Shown: positions 6,097 to 7,594 of the stretch, piece by piece
Layout: the number at the start of each line of letters is the position of its first letter
Position numbering within the stretch: the stretch's first letter is position 1
Assembly (NCBI GenBank): GCA_002348705.1
Contig: DEAU01000003.1
Span: 12,650 to 20,243 of the forward strand
DNA: 7,594 bases
Origin: Candidatus Neomicrothrix sp. UBA2974
GTDB lineage: Bacteria > Actinomycetota > Acidimicrobiia > Acidimicrobiales > MedAcidi-G1
Direction of reading: 5' to 3'
Position numbers and translations under genes: made by a program
The notes under the pieces: generated by a model
Seen by the model: the letters and a program-made list of their open reading frames with translations, nothing else
Database searches by the model: none
What the model was told of the DNA's origin: nothing

Positions 6097-7594
6097 TCAC
6101 TCGGCCTGTCCCCCAAGAAGAGTTAAGACCATCCACTCCTTCATCGCGACCCCATCGGAAACACGCACCAGCGTCTCGACTCCTTGTCCCCCGGAGAACC
6201 AACGTGAATCCTCTCCTTCGGGGATTTTGAGCGTGGATTGGAAGGGCGGGTACCCAGATCGAACACTCAGAGCACTCGCTTCGAGTTCACGGTTTCTTTC
6301 GCCTATCGCAAAGGGCCCTGCACCAGTGAGTAACTGGATCTCCAAGGGCCTTGATGACGATCCCTTGACACACACCTCCAGAACGACAACTAGTGAATCC
6401 GGGTTGTTGGCTTCAACTCTTTGAAAGCCTCCGACGAGGAAGTCGACGTCCCATGAAACCTCGGTGCTGCGAAGGATTCGAATATCGCCTCCCGTATCCA
6501 TCGTTCCCGAACTGTGGTAAAGGCGAGACTCACCATTCGGCAGGTATTCGACGTGGTAGTCAGCACCAATGAGCGGCAGGTATAAGGGATCGGAAAAGGT
6601 TCGACCATCAACACTGGTCCTCTTTGTCACCGGTCCACCACCACCGCTGTACACCTCAAAGAGTCCAGTTTCGCTAATACCCACCCAGGGGTGACTCACA
6701 TCGATCCCTGTCCAGTCGAGACCATCCGGGTCTTCGATCACTACTGCAGGGTCCACAGTCCAATTGATCATGTCGGCCGATGTGGCACTTACAAGCCAAG
6801 CCTTCGTATTACCACCCGGCTGTCCCGAGGTCTCTCCCTCAGGGACAGCTGTCAGGTACATCCTGTAGCCCCCGCCGGGTTCTCGAATCACAAGAGGGCT
6901 GTTGATATCCCCGTATGGAAAGTCCTGTTCGGTAAGGCGGTATCCGTCCTCTTGCGTGAAAGATGTCCCGTCTTCGCTGACAAAACTTGAGACTCCTATC
7001 TCCCCCGGGAGATTCGTCATGCTCGCTGCTGAGAACAACCTCCAAGAACCGTCATCCAACCGGAGCACGGAAACATGGCCACCCTTTCCGCTCGGGATCA
7101 CCATCGGGTTCTCGACCGTCCAGTTGACTCCATCTGTGCTGATCGCCGCACCCAGTCCGTATTCGCCGGGTTGGGCGAAATACATGCGGTAACGACCGTC
7201 GTCGAGTCGGACTACGCGTGGATCTGCGGCGCCTCCTATATCGCGACCGGGAGAATGCCCGAGGACCTGGTAATCGAGGATCCCGTCATTTTCGATAATC
7301 CATCCAGTGCTCGGTGTCGGGGGGGCGCCCAACTCACAGCTCACAGTCGAACCGAAACCCGGCTGATGGTCCAGATCAACCGAATCTGGACCATCTGTCC
7401 GCGCTGGACCCATACAGGGTCCCATTGCTGCACCTTCTGATTGGCTCGGCGGCCGAGTGTTCAGCTCTTGGTAGAGAGCTTGTCCAAACACTTCGATAAG
7501 GCAGTTACGCAATGCAGGGTCACTGCTGTTGAAGGGGAAGTAGCCACTTCCAGACGGATTGACGCTTGAAGTCGTAGTCGTGACCGCCGTCGTC
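6097..7594 (-). CDS. Secreted or lipoprotein-like beta-propeller protein, N-terminus beyond the window
   Basis: The reading frame is open to the right edge, giving 498 visible residues; the true start lies outside. Numbering from the first complete codon, residues 1-10 are a Thr-rich linker (TTAVTTTTSS), like the post-lipobox linker of the cupredoxin gene, so a signal peptide or lipobox upstream is expected. Residues 25-62 form a short helical segment bounded by Cys31 and Cys60 with a TRPPSQSE turn. Residues about 100-380 contain repeated blades such as RLDDGRYRMYF, STDGVNWT, RLDDGSWRLF, GGYRMYL and SVDGRTFS, typical of five-bladed propellers like the GH43/GH32/GH130 superfamily. I cannot point to a full set of catalytic acids, so glycosidase activity is unproven. 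Residues about 385-498 look like a separate beta-sandwich. The TTG at 7510-7512 is an internal codon: it has no Shine-Dalgarno and the frame continues upstream. Confidence 0.85.
   Translation of the reverse strand, partial: TTAVTTTTSSVNPSGSGYFPFNSSDPALRNCLIEVFGQALYQELNTRPPSQSEGAAMGPCMGPARTDGPDSVDLDHQPGFGSTVSCELGAPPTPSTGWIIENDGILDYQVLGHSPGRDIGGAADPRVVRLDDGRYRMYFAQPGEYGLGAAISTDGVNWTVENPMVIPSGKGGHVSVLRLDDGSWRLFSAASMTNLPGEIGVSSFVSEDGTSFTQEDGYRLTEQDFPYGDINSPLVIREPGGGYRMYLTAVPEGETSGQPGGNTKAWLVSATSADMINWTVDPAVVIEDPDGLDWTGIDVSHPWVGISETGLFEVYSGGGGPVTKRTSVDGRTFSDPLYLPLIGADYHVEYLPNGESRLYHSSGTMDTGGDIRILRSTEVSWDVDFLVGGFQRVEANNPDSLVVVLEVCVKGSSSRPLEIQLLTGAGPFAIGERNRELEASALSVRSGYPPFQSTLKIPEGEDSRWFSGGQGVETLVRVSDGVAMKEWMVLTLLGGQAE

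Noticed and set aside
7510..7512. TTG as the start of the beta-propeller gene
   Set aside because: No Shine-Dalgarno precedes it and the frame continues without a stop to the window edge through a Thr-rich linker typical of secreted proteins.

Overview
This window most likely comes from an actinobacterium, plausibly an uncultured or marine Acidimicrobiia-type lineage. The grounds are a partial tRNA-Arg(ACG) of actinobacterial type, GTG and TTG starts, secreted proteins with long Thr/Ala/Val-rich linkers, and a UbiB-type kinase domain whose sequence resembles the actinobacterial AarF clade. The lineage is an inference from style, not a match to a known genome.

Layout: the left edge holds the 3' half of a plus-strand tRNA-Arg (1-44). 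All five protein genes are on the minus strand and fill the rest. In transcription order from the right edge they are: (i) a 5'-truncated secreted or lipoprotein-like gene with a Thr-rich linker, a short Cys-flanked segment, a beta-propeller of glycosidase-like blades and a C-terminal beta domain (6097-7594); (ii) a classical short-chain dehydrogenase/reductase with a TTG start and a strong Shine-Dalgarno (5282-6043); (iii) an unrecognised 182-residue helical, acidic-tailed protein (4631-5179); (iv) a 975-residue fusion of a complete cytochrome P450 with a complete ABC1/UbiB (AarF/ADCK-like) atypical kinase (1589-4516); (v) a lipoprotein with a 42-bp tandem-repeat linker, a His/Trp/Cys-rich middle domain and a C-terminal amicyanin-like cupredoxin domain (83-1480). 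The gaps between genes are 53, 102, 114 and 108 bp, so there is no gene-free stretch over 300 bases and no overlapping-gene evidence for one operon.

How the genes may work together: the most striking object is the P450-UbiB fusion. UbiB-family proteins are ATP-dependent helpers of isoprenoid quinone and lipid metabolism, and P450s hydroxylate hydrophobic substrates. The upstream SDR could oxidise a hydroxyl made by the P450, so genes (ii) and (iv) may form a small lipid or isoprenoid oxidation unit. No ferredoxin or ferredoxin reductase is present here to feed the P450. The two flanking secreted proteins look like separate cell-surface functions. The cupredoxin gene looks by eye richer in G+C than the P450-UbiB stretch.
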